25,756 bases of DNA from JAAYJS01 sp964346185. Lineage in GTDB: Bacteria; Bacillota; Clostridia; Eubacteriales; Eubacteriaceae. The translations under genes and the position numbers were made by a program. Position 1 is the first letter of the stretch. The number at the start of each line of letters is the position of its first letter. The stretch spans positions 1 through 25,756 of the forward strand of contig CAYFTR010000023.1 in NCBI GenBank assembly GCA_964346185.1. Direction: 5' to 3'. Below are positions 7,490-15,369 of the stretch, one piece after another. Under the pieces are notes generated by a model that was not told where the DNA came from, searched no databases, and worked only from the letters and a program-made list of their open reading frames with translations.

Positions 7490-8065
7490 TTATTTGCTGT
7501 TTGCGGCGCAATCGACAATGCGCTCTTCGGTGATCAGGTAATCGACATTTTTATCGTGGGGTTCGGTGGGAATGTCGTCGTAAATAAAATCTTCCCGAAT
7601 CATGGCAATCGTTTTAACTTTTTCGGGCAAATCTTCCAGAAAACGATCGTAATAACCGCCGCCGAAGCCCATGCGTTCGCCATTTTCCGTAAAGGCCATA
7701 CCAGGCATAATAACGATATCCAAAACCTCCGAGGACACAGGGTCTATCTTATCTTCTTTTACTTCCAAAATGCCCCAATGACCTGCTTGCAAGTCGTTTT
7801 CAAAATCGTGGAGTTGGGAGAGAATCATCGTATGGGTGGCGGGTTCGCAAATAGGTACTACGACGGTTTTCTCTTCGGACAACATTTTCTTGATGAGATC
7901 GTGGGTTTTAATTTCCGTTCCGAAAGAAACATAAATCATAATGCAGTTGCTTTCTTTGTATGCGGAGGATTGATAAAAACGTTCGACAATGCGGTTGTCG
8001 ATCTCCGCCGAATACAAAATTTCTCGTCGGGTTAACGTTTCTTTACGAAAAGTCTTTTTATCCAT
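7490..8065 (-). CDS. 5-formyltetrahydrofolate cyclo-ligase
   Basis: 191 residues, normal for this enzyme (MTHFS), which converts 5-formyl-THF to 5,10-methenyl-THF with ATP and so recovers a folate that would otherwise inhibit one-carbon enzymes. Seen: an N-terminal basic helix with KETLTRREIL, the substrate loop YVSFGTEIKTHDLI (45-58), and the signature GFGGGYYDRF at 133-142. The start ATG has AAAGGAG 8 nt upstream. A promoter with an extended -10 lies 30 nt before it. It is followed by folC after 1 nt. Nothing is missing. Confidence 0.95.
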   Translation of the reverse strand: MDKKTFRKETLTRREILYSAEIDNRIVERFYQSSAYKESNCIMIYVSFGTEIKTHDLIKKMLSEEKTVVVPICEPATHTMILSQLHDFENDLQAGHWGILEVKEDKIDPVSSEVLDIVIMPGMAFTENGERMGFGGGYYDRFLEDLPEKVKTIAMIREDFIYDDIPTEPHDKNVDYLITEERIVDCAANSK

Positions 8066-8094
8066 GAGTCGTACTCCTTTATAGTAATAGGTAA

Positions 8095-8123
8095 ATTATA
8101 GCATAATGCGCCTGTTCTTTAAA
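8095..8123 (-). promoter_or_regulatory. Predicted promoter of the folate pair
   Basis: Minus-strand TTTAAA (8118-8123) is 17 nt from a perfect TATAAT (8095-8100) that is preceded by TGC, making an extended -10. Confidence 0.75.
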
Positions 8124-8204
8124 AGAGTGCCGAGGGTTTTAGAAAATTTAGCACGACATGAAAAAAATTTAACTTAAGAAAAAAGCTGCCCTTTGTATTC
8201 GTGA

Positions 8205-8233
8205 TAGTCAAAAGGATAAATATTCGTTATAAT
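8205..8233 (+). promoter_or_regulatory. Predicted promoter of the DUF1638-ftsX unit
   Basis: TAGTCA at 8205-8210 and a perfect TATAAT at 8228-8233, 17 nt apart. It would give a leader of about 48 nt. The -35 is 4 of 6. Confidence 0.6.
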
Positions 8234-8287
8234 AAAATAAAAAGGTATTTTCGAAGCGTTTACGGAGAATGACAGACCGGAGGGAAA

Positions 8288-8977
8288 ATGGATAAAAAAA
8301 TCATAGCTTGTAAAATGATGAAGGACGAATTGGAATATATCTTTAAAGTGCACGAGATCAACTTACCGATTTTTTGGAAAGACGATACCCTGCACGCCAA
8401 TCCCGAAAAATTAAAAGGGGCGCTGCAAGAACAAATTGACACCGTCAAGGAACCGAGCGAGTTATTGATGGCCTACGGTAATTGCGGCAACGGGTTATTG
8501 GGTCTTAAAAGCGGCATCCACCGTTTAATTATTCCGAGATATGCCGATTGCATATCGATATTGCTACATAAGCGGGAAGATATGAACACCTTGCGAACCA
8601 ACACCTATTTTGTTACCCGTGGTTGGCTGAACGGAGAAATGGGTCTGGAACAGGAATACGCCTATACCTTAAAACGTTACGGCGAAAAAAGAACAAAACG
8701 TATTATGGATGCCCTGTACCGTCACTACCGTTACTTGATGATGATAGAAACCGATGCCTATGATCCGGAAGAGGAGAAAAAACGGGTGACCAAAATCGGC
8801 AAGCGTTTGAATATGGAACTGGTTTTTGCCTTGGGAGATTTAACGATATTGGAAAAATTAGTAACGGGAAACTGGACGGAAAAGGACTTTATTATTGTAG
8901 AACCCGGCGGAGAAACCGTGATGGAAGATTTCTCCGGAAATGTGTTGGATACACGCCAGGGACACCGGGAAATGTAG
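8288..8977 (+). CDS. DUF1638 domain-containing protein
   Basis: 229 residues matching the DUF1638 family as I recall it. Seen: an N-terminal IIACKMM strand (C8), a conserved H36, the loop AYGNCGNGLLGL (C66) and the segment IIPRYADCISILL (C88). The three Cys and one His at family-conserved places suggest a metal or cofactor site, but this is inference; the biochemical role of the family is not established. In methanogens and some clostridia, family members often occur beside corrinoid methyltransferase genes. No such gene is present here. There is no signal peptide or membrane segment, so it is cytoplasmic. GGAGGG lies only 3 nt before the ATG. Its stop overlaps the ftsX ribosome site, so the two are co-transcribed. 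Confidence 0.8.
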   Translation: MDKKIIACKMMKDELEYIFKVHEINLPIFWKDDTLHANPEKLKGALQEQIDTVKEPSELLMAYGNCGNGLLGLKSGIHRLIIPRYADCISILLHKREDMNTLRTNTYFVTRGWLNGEMGLEQEYAYTLKRYGEKRTKRIMDALYRHYRYLMMIETDAYDPEEEKKRVTKIGKRLNMELVFALGDLTILEKLVTGNWTEKDFIIVEPGGETVMEDFSGNVLDTRQGHREM

Positions 8978-8985
8978 GAGGCAAG

Positions 8986-9921
8986 ATGGCAAAAAGAGAA
9001 AACAGACTATTTAATCTCTTTCTATCCGTCTTTAAAAACACCGGAAGGAGCATTCAAAATAATCAATTAATGGGGGTTGCATCGGTATTATCCGTCGGTG
9101 CCGCCTTAATTATATTGGGTTTTTTTATTTTACTATCCATGAATATGACTCATATTACCGAAACCATGGAATCGGAATTGGAGTTAAAAGTATTTTTAAA
9201 GGATACGTACACCGAAGCGGAAAAAAGCCGGGTGGAGACCACTTTAAAAGACCACGAGATGGTGGAAGAGGTGCGGTTTGAAAGTAAACAGGAAGCCTTC
9301 AGAGGATTTTCCGACAGCTTAAAAGACCACTCCGGCTTATTAAAAGGCTACGACGAAAACAACAACCCTTTGGCCGCGTCTTTTGTTGTAAAAATCGATA
9401 AACCCGCCGCCCAGACCAATCAGCAAGCTATGGAGGCCATTAAAATGTACGCGGAAAGCATGGAAGAGGTCGACTATGTAAAATACGGGGAAGAATACGT
9501 TAACGCAATGGCCAATATCAGTGCCGGATCCAAAATGCTCAGTTTGGTGGTTATGGTTATTCTTTCGCTTGTTTCCGTATTTTTAATTTACAATACCATT
9601 AAGCTGACCTGTGTGGCGCGTCTCCGGGAAATTCGTGTAATGAAGTACGTGGGTGCCACCGATAGCTACATTCGTCTGCCCTTTATTTTGGAAGGGACTT
9701 TGCTGGGATTGTTCGGGGCAGTGATGGCTATTTTGTTTATTCGTGCCGGTTATTTTTATTTAATTGCGTACAGCAATCATAGTATCTACTTGCCGATGAA
9801 CGCTACCCTGCTGCCGCCGAGCGTGGTGATGCTGCCTATTACGGTTTTTTCCTTTTTGTACGGTTCTTTAATCGGTGCTTTCGGATCACTCTTTTCAATT
9901 AGAAAATTTTTAAATGTATAG
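8986..9921 (+). CDS. ftsX: Cell division protein FtsX, permease-like
   Basis: 311 residues with the FtsX layout: cytoplasmic N-terminus, TM1 at about 31-52, an extracellular domain at 55-180 that in Gram-positives recruits or activates a peptidoglycan hydrolase, then TM2 (184-206), TM3 (231-252) and TM4 (280-304). The cytoplasmic loop before TM3 carries the family phrase LREIRVMKYVGATDSYIRLP, which contacts the ATPase FtsE. The ATG is preceded by an AGGAGG that overlaps the stop of the DUF1638 gene. FtsX normally follows ftsE directly; here the upstream gene has no Walker motifs and is not ftsE, so the partner ATPase must be encoded elsewhere or another ATPase used. A perfect terminator ends the unit. 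Confidence 0.93.
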   Translation: MAKRENRLFNLFLSVFKNTGRSIQNNQLMGVASVLSVGAALIILGFFILLSMNMTHITETMESELELKVFLKDTYTEAEKSRVETTLKDHEMVEEVRFESKQEAFRGFSDSLKDHSGLLKGYDENNNPLAASFVVKIDKPAAQTNQQAMEAIKMYAESMEEVDYVKYGEEYVNAMANISAGSKMLSLVVMVILSLVSVFLIYNTIKLTCVARLREIRVMKYVGATDSYIRLPFILEGTLLGLFGAVMAILFIRAGYFYLIAYSNHSIYLPMNATLLPPSVVMLPITVFSFLYGSLIGAFGSLFSIRKFLNV

Positions 9922-9933
9922 CAAACAGGCAAT

Positions 9934-9967
9934 AAAAAAACCTTTTCCCGCGGGAAAAGGTTTTTTT
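9934..9967. terminator. Terminator after ftsX
   Basis: A perfect 34-bp palindrome: A7 CCTTTTCCCG followed by CGGGAAAAGG T7, with each arm 17 nt. It is 12 nt past the ftsX stop. Being symmetrical, it could also stop minus-strand transcripts from dgt (stop at 10153). The next 185 bases before dgt hold no gene I can support, only a 57-codon frame without a credible ribosome site. Confidence 0.93.
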
Positions 9968-10152
9968 ATATGGTCGGGTTGACTTTCGGCGCGGTGAAAA
10001 ATTACAGCAATCAAAAAGTGGGGCAAATGTGTCGCCGTGTCGCCAACGTGAGTATTGACAACAGAAAGCAAACCGAAGCCTTAAGTTCGCGGGGCGAGGT
10101 TCGTTTGCTGTTTCTGCTTGTGGAAAAAAGTGCGTTAAGGTGACGGATGGGT

Positions 10153-11394
10153 CTATAGACGAATAATTTCCTGATAGACTTTTTCGATATGGGAGTCGGT
10201 CATGCCGCTGATATAGTCGATGGCGGCGTACTTAAAGGCGTTGGGGTTGTCTTTGATGCGGTACACCGGTTGCACCTCCGAGAGGGCCTCCGCCCGGGGG
10301 CCGTCCCAATATTGGCATAACCAATGATAAAAATTTTTTGCCAGCTTCGGCGGGTGCGCCGTGTCGTCCACACCCACCGCGAAAGAATCGGTCACTTCTA
10401 AAATACGACACAGGGCATGGTAAACTTCCCGAATGACCAGGTTGCCGTAACGTTTATAAGCGTCAAGTTTTTGATGTGTGTAAATGTTATCGATGTTGTA
10501 GCGTTGGATCCGTTCCAATAATTGAAAGCCCTGTTCGGAAAAAGCAAGCCCCGTGTTCGGGGTGGCGTTATAACACAAATCCATCACCAGGGTATGAATG
10601 AGGGTGGTGTTGTTGATATGCAAATGTGCCGAATGGAGGTGGTTATAATCGGATAAAATGGCGGTTAATTCTCCGCGTTTTGCTTCGTCCAAAAGTCCTA
10701 AATTCAGGGCGTCTTGGATGTCTCGCCCCAGGTAGGAGATATTGTCCGCGATTTTTACCACACAGCCCTCCCAGGTAAACGGGGCAAATTGGTTGGGGAG
10801 CTTAAAGGTATCCGGATCGACGGCTTCTTGTCGGGGGCGCAGGTAACGCTCGGTTACTTCGCCGCAATGGGCAATAATGCCGTCTCTGACGGCGTAGGTT
10901 AAACAGAGGTTGTGTTTTTTTTGATCCGGACCTTCCAATATCTCCAAATGGTCGACAAAGTGCAGAGAGTTGCGTTCGTGCCAATAACCGTTTTTGTCGG
11001 CGATTAAACCTTCTTCGATCTGTAAATCCTGAAGAATTTTTTCGCCCTCATGCCCGAAGGGGGCGTGACCCAGGTCGTGCCCGATGGCAATGGCTCGTGC
11101 CAACTCGGGGTTTAAGCCCAATTCGGTGCATATGGTGGAGGCGATGCTTTCCACATAGCCGACGTGTTCGACTCGTGTGGAGATATGGTCGTTTTGCGGC
11201 GAAAAGAATACTTGGGTTTTGTGTTTTAAGCGGTGGTAGGCGGAACAGTGGAGGATACGGGTGTAGTCTCTTTCAAAGGGGGTTCGGATTTCGCCTTTTT
11301 GTCGATATAAACGCTGTTTACGCGCGGTAGCGATTGTCCAGTTGGGGTGGGTTTGCGTCATGGCGAGGTGTTTAAATTTTTTTTGTTGTGTCAT
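10153..11394 (-). CDS. dgt: Deoxyguanosinetriphosphate triphosphohydrolase-like HD protein
   Basis: 413 residues of the dGTPase branch of the HD superfamily, cytoplasmic enzymes that release tripolyphosphate from dNTPs. The opening block is TPFERDYTRILHCSAYHRLKHKTQVF (positions 38-63, read in two parts). Metal ligands fit H77 (TRVEH), H106-D107 (AIGHDLGHAPFGH) and D217 (VVKIADNISYLGRD). The frame extends 19 codons upstream, but the ATG at 11394, 17 nt after the preceding stop, was chosen because the longer version overlaps that gene; a second Met 11 residues later is also possible, and neither has a strong ribosome site. It is the last gene of the dnaD cluster. Nucleotide preference cannot be assigned. 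Confidence 0.92.
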   Translation of the reverse strand: MTQQKKFKHLAMTQTHPNWTIATARKQRLYRQKGEIRTPFERDYTRILHCSAYHRLKHKTQVFFSPQNDHISTRVEHVGYVESIASTICTELGLNPELARAIAIGHDLGHAPFGHEGEKILQDLQIEEGLIADKNGYWHERNSLHFVDHLEILEGPDQKKHNLCLTYAVRDGIIAHCGEVTERYLRPRQEAVDPDTFKLPNQFAPFTWEGCVVKIADNISYLGRDIQDALNLGLLDEAKRGELTAILSDYNHLHSAHLHINNTTLIHTLVMDLCYNATPNTGLAFSEQGFQLLERIQRYNIDNIYTHQKLDAYKRYGNLVIREVYHALCRILEVTDSFAVGVDDTAHPPKLAKNFYHWLCQYWDGPRAEALSEVQPVYRIKDNPNAFKYAAIDYISGMTDSHIEKVYQEIIRL

Positions 11395-11411
11395 GGGTTT
11401 ATCTCGCTTGC

Positions 11412-12248
11412 TTAAGGGGTGTCCAGCTCGACGATATAGGTATAGGGCCATTGCTTGCCCGTCAGGTAAAAGCGGCTGTTGTCCGCGTCGTAGGCAATGC
11501 CGTTTAAAACCTGTTCTTTGGTAAAGGGCTTGCCGTTATCTTCTTCCGCCAGGGTTACCAAAGGGGTTAAAGGGTAACGACGGGTGACCTCGCCCGTTGT
11601 CGGGTCCAGAGCAATGATGTCGTCGCTGAACCAGAGGTTGGCGTAAATGTGCCCACCGACCATTTCCAATTCGTTGATGTGGGCAACCGGCTGCCCCTTT
11701 TCGTGAACTCGCAGGGTTTTAATGACCTCGAAGGTGGCGGGATCGTGGGCGGTTAAGGTGTCGCTACCGTCGGAACGCCACAACAGATTGCCGCTTTGGT
11801 CGTAGCAAAGCCCCCAGCCTTCGCCGTTGTAGTAAAAGTCCGGACCCGGAGTCAACTCGGGCAGGGTATAGGTGTGGGCAATTCCTTTTTTCCAGGTTAA
11901 TTGAATGAGGGTATTGTTCACTCGGGTTAAGCCTTCGCCGAATTCGTCGTCGGGGAGTTGGCGGGTCGATCGCGCTTTGCCGGTGCGACTGTCGTAAAGG
12001 GTAATGGCGGATTCGCCCCATAACCCGGAGGATTCGGCCATTTCGTTTTCTGAAACAAGTTCCAACCCCTGGGTAAAGCTCTGGGCATCGCGGGGGAGTC
12101 GTCCGACAATTTTGCCGCCTTCAAAGGGAATGGGTTGCGGGATGTTTGTTTGTTTTTCGTCGGAACAGCCGAATAAAAGCAAAAGAACCGTCGCGAGCAG
12201 GCAAACAAAAAGTGCTTTGCGATGGTGTAAAGAAAAAGGTTGTCCCAT
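11412..12248 (-). CDS. Glutaminyl-peptide cyclotransferase lipoprotein (glutamine cyclotransferase family)
   Basis: 278 residues. The start ATG at 12248 has AGAGGT upstream and yields a lipoprotein signal: basic N-region, hydrophobic 11-24, lipobox LFGC with C28 lipidated. The rest is the beta-propeller glutamine cyclotransferase (plant/bacterial type): FTQGLE at 58-63 with AESSGLWGES after it, INELEMVGGHIYANLW at 191-206 and LNGIAYD at 248-254, all hallmark blocks. Known family members cyclise N-terminal Gln of exported peptides or proteins to pyroglutamate, so this should act on the outer face of the membrane. It lies 4 nt after msrAB, so the two are coupled. A possible substrate, the surface protein at 15430, has a mature N-terminus predicted to be Gln. 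Function is from family; the substrate is inferred. Confidence 0.9.
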   Translation of the reverse strand: MGQPFSLHHRKALFVCLLATVLLLLFGCSDEKQTNIPQPIPFEGGKIVGRLPRDAQSFTQGLELVSENEMAESSGLWGESAITLYDSRTGKARSTRQLPDDEFGEGLTRVNNTLIQLTWKKGIAHTYTLPELTPGPDFYYNGEGWGLCYDQSGNLLWRSDGSDTLTAHDPATFEVIKTLRVHEKGQPVAHINELEMVGGHIYANLWFSDDIIALDPTTGEVTRRYPLTPLVTLAEEDNGKPFTKEQVLNGIAYDADNSRFYLTGKQWPYTYIVELDTP

Positions 12249-12252
12249 CGTT

Positions 12253-13194
12253 TTACCTCTTTTGAATATAGTGCTTATAGTCGCCGTAACCTGCGGCATC
12301 CAACGCTTCGTAGGGAATAAAGCGCAGAGCGGCACCGTTAATGCAAAACCGCAGCCCGCCGGCTTCGGTCGGACCGTCATTAAAGACATGTCCCAAATGG
12401 GCATCGCCGATGTTGCTTCTGGTTTCGATGCGGTGCATGTTGTGGCTGTTGTCCTCGTGGTAAGTGACGGCTTCCGCCGTTAAAGGGCGGGTAAAAGAGG
12501 GCCAACCGCAGCCGGCATCGTACTTGTGATCCGACGAAAAGAGGGGTTCTCCGGTGGTAATATCCACATATAATCCAGGGCGGTCCTCAAGGTTTAAAGG
12601 GCTGGAACCCGGGGGTTCGGTGGCGTTGTGGCGAGTAACCTGATAGGCCAAGGGTGACAGGCTTTTTTTAAGACCGTTGTCACCGAGTTTTACAAAGCGA
12701 TAGCTGCCGTACAGGGGTTTTTGTGCCAAGTTCGGGTTAATATGGCAGTAGCCGCCGGGGTTTTTGTCCAAATAATGTTGGTGATAGTCCTCCGCCGGTT
12801 GATAGTTTTTTAAAGGTTGCACTTCGATTTGAACAGGTTGCGTATAAAGTGCCTGCAACTCGGCCAATGCGTTTCGGACAACGGCGTGATCGGATTGGTC
12901 GACGATGTAAATGCCGGTGCGATACTGGGTGCCGATGTCGTTTCCCTGACGGTTTTTTAAAGTCGGGTCGATAATTCTGAAATAATGTTGCAACAAAATA
13001 TTCAGGGGCAACAGGTCGGGGTCGTAGTCGATGCGAAGGGCTTCGGCGTGTCCGCTGCTGCCGATGGTTTCGTAGGCGGTTGTCGGGGTACTGCCGTTGG
13101 CATAACCGACCTCGGTGTTTAAGACGCCGCCGAGCTGTTTAAAGTAGGCCTGAACACCCCAGAAACAACCGCCTGCCAAATAAATAGTTTTCAT
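12253..13194 (-). CDS. msrAB: Fused peptide methionine sulfoxide reductase MsrA-MsrB
   Basis: 313 residues. Residues 1-155 are MsrA with the catalytic loop GGCFWG (C10), GHAEAL at 48-53, and a likely resolving C150 in GGYCHI. Residues 165-313 are MsrB, with GCGWPSF (C229, likely resolving) and the catalytic RFCINGAALRF (C284). The whole protein has exactly four cysteines, two per domain. The MsrB part lacks the CxxC pairs that bind zinc in many relatives. It reduces both S- and R-methionine sulfoxide, using thioredoxin in the usual scheme. There is no signal peptide, so it is cytoplasmic. AGGAGA sits 6 nt before the ATG. Together with the cyclotransferase it forms a protein-repair/modification pair inside a replication gene cluster. 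Confidence 0.96.
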   Translation of the reverse strand: MKTIYLAGGCFWGVQAYFKQLGGVLNTEVGYANGSTPTTAYETIGSSGHAEALRIDYDPDLLPLNILLQHYFRIIDPTLKNRQGNDIGTQYRTGIYIVDQSDHAVVRNALAELQALYTQPVQIEVQPLKNYQPAEDYHQHYLDKNPGGYCHINPNLAQKPLYGSYRFVKLGDNGLKKSLSPLAYQVTRHNATEPPGSSPLNLEDRPGLYVDITTGEPLFSSDHKYDAGCGWPSFTRPLTAEAVTYHEDNSHNMHRIETRSNIGDAHLGHVFNDGPTEAGGLRFCINGAALRFIPYEALDAAGYGDYKHYIQKR

Positions 13195-13214
13195 AATAGT
13201 TCTCCTAACTGAAT

Positions 13215-14159
13215 TTACAGTTTTGTCCTTAAATCCGGTCCTTCAAAAACAATTTGGGTAAAGTGGCCGCGTATGCGGGAGGTTAAACGCTGTTCGTAAC
13301 GGTTCACCAATTCCTGCATGGTCAGGTTGGTGGAGATGATAGTTTTGCCGCCGGTTAATATTCGCCGATTTAAGAGTTCAAAAATTTGACTTCTATTAAA
13401 TTCCGAATTGCTTTCGGCACCGAAGTCGTCCAAGATTAATAAATCCGCCTCATATAAAGGGCGGTAAACGCTGTCCCGGCTTTCGCCCAGATCGTAGAGA
13501 TGCGTTCGGATATAGTGCATGAGCCCCGATGCCGTCGTGTACACGAGGGGATGGCCCTGTTCAATCAGCACATTGGCAACGCAATTGGAGGTAAAAGTTT
13601 TACCGACCCCCGGCTGACCGGTAAATAAAAAGCTTTCTTCCGAGTTGTCAAAGTTTAGGGCATAGTGTTGCATTTTGTTTTTTATGGCTGCCATTCGCTT
13701 TCTTAAGCTTTTGGCACCGCTGTCGTCTTCAAACAGGGATAGGTCAAAGGTGTCAAAGTTTTGGTGGCGTACATAGTGGCTTAAGTCGAAGCCGCTGAAG
13801 GCCGCTTCTTTTAACGCGTCGGACAGACAGCTGCACATTTGTGAGCCGATATAGCCGATATCTTTACATTTTTCGCATTGATACGCCGGTGTGAGCAGGT
13901 CGGGGCTGTAGCCTCGATCGGTTAATAATTTTATTTTTTCTTTTTCGATGTGGCGGTATTTTTGTTGATAGGCTTTTAAACTGCGAGCATCGCCGCCGTT
14001 TTTTATGTGTTCAATGCCGAGGGCGGCTTGTTTTTCCGACAGCCGAACCAGTTCGGGGATTTCTTTTTCCAGTTTTTTGATGAATTGTTTGTGGGCGAGT
14101 TGTGCCCGTTTGTTTTTGGTTTGATAAGCTTCCAAAATTTCTTTTTGCCGTTTATTCAT
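13215..14159 (-). CDS. DnaI/DnaC-like helicase loader ATPase
   Basis: 314 residues. An N-terminal helical part (1-90) precedes a zinc-type cluster C95-x2-C98 ... C109-x-C111, then an AAA+ domain with Walker A GQPGVGKT (181-188), Walker B LLILDD (240-245) and a sensor-like STNL. This is the layout of the DnaI/DnaC family that loads the replicative helicase. The start ATG at 14159 has GGAGGAA upstream and overlaps the dnaD stop by 8 nt, giving translational coupling. IstB-type transposition ATPases are related, but the zinc cluster, the long N-terminal part and the dnaD neighbour favour the replication role. The standard place is next to dnaD or dnaB, as here. Confidence 0.9.
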   Translation of the reverse strand: MNKRQKEILEAYQTKNKRAQLAHKQFIKKLEKEIPELVRLSEKQAALGIEHIKNGGDARSLKAYQQKYRHIEKEKIKLLTDRGYSPDLLTPAYQCEKCKDIGYIGSQMCSCLSDALKEAAFSGFDLSHYVRHQNFDTFDLSLFEDDSGAKSLRKRMAAIKNKMQHYALNFDNSEESFLFTGQPGVGKTFTSNCVANVLIEQGHPLVYTTASGLMHYIRTHLYDLGESRDSVYRPLYEADLLILDDFGAESNSEFNRSQIFELLNRRILTGGKTIISTNLTMQELVNRYEQRLTSRIRGHFTQIVFEGPDLRTKL

Positions 14160-15150
14160 CGGTGTTCCTCCAGAGCCATTCTTCGTCTTTTTGTGCCAGG
14201 GTGTCGTAGGCTTCCTGTCGTTCGGCATCTAAAGTTTGGGTTGCGACGGCTTTGGCGGAGGCGGGCTTTGTCTCCTGTTGAATGTCCTCAACGCTACGGT
14301 ACCCTTTTTGGTGCCAACTTTTTAAAATGCCGTCGATGTAACGAATGTTGGGGGTGTTGGTACGCTCCAAAGCCAACAGAATAATGGCGGCGTCGTAGCC
14401 GTAGTCGGAGGTCCAGGAGGCAATCATTTTTTTCTCCCATTCCATGGGTTGGCGGTTCAACCCCAGGTATTTAAAAATATCGTAAAGGTTTTTTTGTTGC
14501 TCCGCCGCTTTTTTCATGTGGGCTTCCGCTTGGGTGTGGTCGCGCACACCGGCATCGCTCCAACTGCGGGCAACTTCTTTGATATAGTTGAGCATTTGTG
14601 TCGCCGTAAAGCCTCTGTCCTTCTTACCGATCATATTCATGGAGTATTCCACCAAAAGTACCACGGTTTCCGGCGTAAAACGCAGCTCTTCCAAACAGGT
14701 TTTATAAAATTGTAATTCGTTAGCGGACAAGGGTCTGCCCGTCATGCCCTCTATGGCAACAAACATATTTTGAATACGTTCTTCCGCCGGGCTTTTATTC
14801 GGTTCGGTTTCGGGAGCTTTTTCGGGTTGTTCACCCACCAGCATTTTAGATAAGATATGGTCGTAGGTAATAACAACGGTATCCATACCGCTGTATTCGA
14901 CCTTAAGGATGCCCTGTTCTTCCCAGTATTGCCATGCGGCGATGACATCGCCTTCGGTTAAGGAAAAATTTTTAGCCAGGTCTCTGTTGTCAATCGTCAC
15001 ACTTTGATGGTTGGTGGCCTGCTTTAATCCGAAAAGATATATTTTAACGTAGTCGCCGTTGGCTTTCGGCATATATTCGTTGATAAAAATATTTTCGATG
15101 GTTGTCGTAGCGAGATTATCATCGCTGATTTTGTATTGATACGTGTTCAT
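14152..15150 (-). CDS. DnaD-like primosomal protein
   Basis: 332 residues. Residues 1-95 form a winged-helix-like N-terminal domain (VKIYLFGLKQA, LTEGDVIAAWQYWEEQGI). Two DnaD/DnaB C-terminal-type helical domains follow, at about 125-205 (IEGMTGRPLSANELQF ... FTATQMLNYIKEVA) and 218-292 (LGLNRQPMEWEKK ... NIRYIDGILKSWHQKG). DnaD proteins bind and remodel origin DNA and help bring in the helicase loader in Bacillota. GAGGAAA precedes the ATG and an extended -10 promoter lies 25 nt upstream. It is the first gene of the five-gene cluster running to dgt. Duplicated C-terminal domains are seen in clostridial family members. Confidence 0.92.
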   Translation of the reverse strand: MNTYQYKISDDNLATTTIENIFINEYMPKANGDYVKIYLFGLKQATNHQSVTIDNRDLAKNFSLTEGDVIAAWQYWEEQGILKVEYSGMDTVVITYDHILSKMLVGEQPEKAPETEPNKSPAEERIQNMFVAIEGMTGRPLSANELQFYKTCLEELRFTPETVVLLVEYSMNMIGKKDRGFTATQMLNYIKEVARSWSDAGVRDHTQAEAHMKKAAEQQKNLYDIFKYLGLNRQPMEWEKKMIASWTSDYGYDAAIILLALERTNTPNIRYIDGILKSWHQKGYRSVEDIQQETKPASAKAVATQTLDAERQEAYDTLAQKDEEWLWRNTDE

Positions 15151-15174
15151 GATTTTTTCCTCATTTCAGTAATT

Positions 15175-15183
15175 ATTATATCA
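15175..15183 (-). promoter_or_regulatory. Predicted promoter (extended -10) of the dnaD cluster
   Basis: Minus-strand TGATATAAT is a perfect extended -10, 24 nt upstream of the dnaD ATG. No good -35 is present at 17 nt, which extended -10 promoters can tolerate. Confidence 0.6.
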
Positions 15184-15332
15184 CAGAGGGACAAAAGGGC
15201 GTATAAATTGAATGTCGTAAAGGTTTTAAAATTTGTGACGAAAGGTCGGTATTTATTTTTTGTCAACCTTAGGATATATTTTGGCTTTTATGGGATATTT
15301 CGTCCAATACGGTATCTATTTGCTTAAGAATA

Positions 15333-15341
15333 TGTTAAAAT
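15333..15341 (+). promoter_or_regulatory. Possible extended -10 promoter of the CAP/Ig surface protein
   Basis: TGTTAAAAT at 15333-15341 fits an extended -10 with one mismatch; no clear -35 lies upstream. It would give a leader of about 80 nt. Confidence 0.35.
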
Positions 15342-15369
15342 TATTAGACCGTTATTGTTTAACTCTAGC

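Noticed and set aside
7388..8035. A 215-codon open frame on the plus strand across folC and the cyclo-ligase gene
   Set aside because: It is antisense to two certain genes, has no ribosome site, and its composition mirrors the coding bias of the opposite strand.
8269..8295. An 8-codon upstream frame overlapping the start of the DUF1638 gene, a possible leader peptide
   Set aside because: Its ribosome site is too close to its ATG and so short a frame is expected by chance; the downstream gene has its own site.
8288..8977. Possibility that the gene before ftsX is a divergent ftsE
   Set aside because: No Walker A, signature or Walker B motif; the protein matches DUF1638 features instead.
13215..14159. 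Possibility that the ATPase is an IstB transposition helper from an IS21-type element
   Set aside because: No transposase or terminal repeats nearby; it overlaps dnaD and has the helicase-loader zinc cluster.
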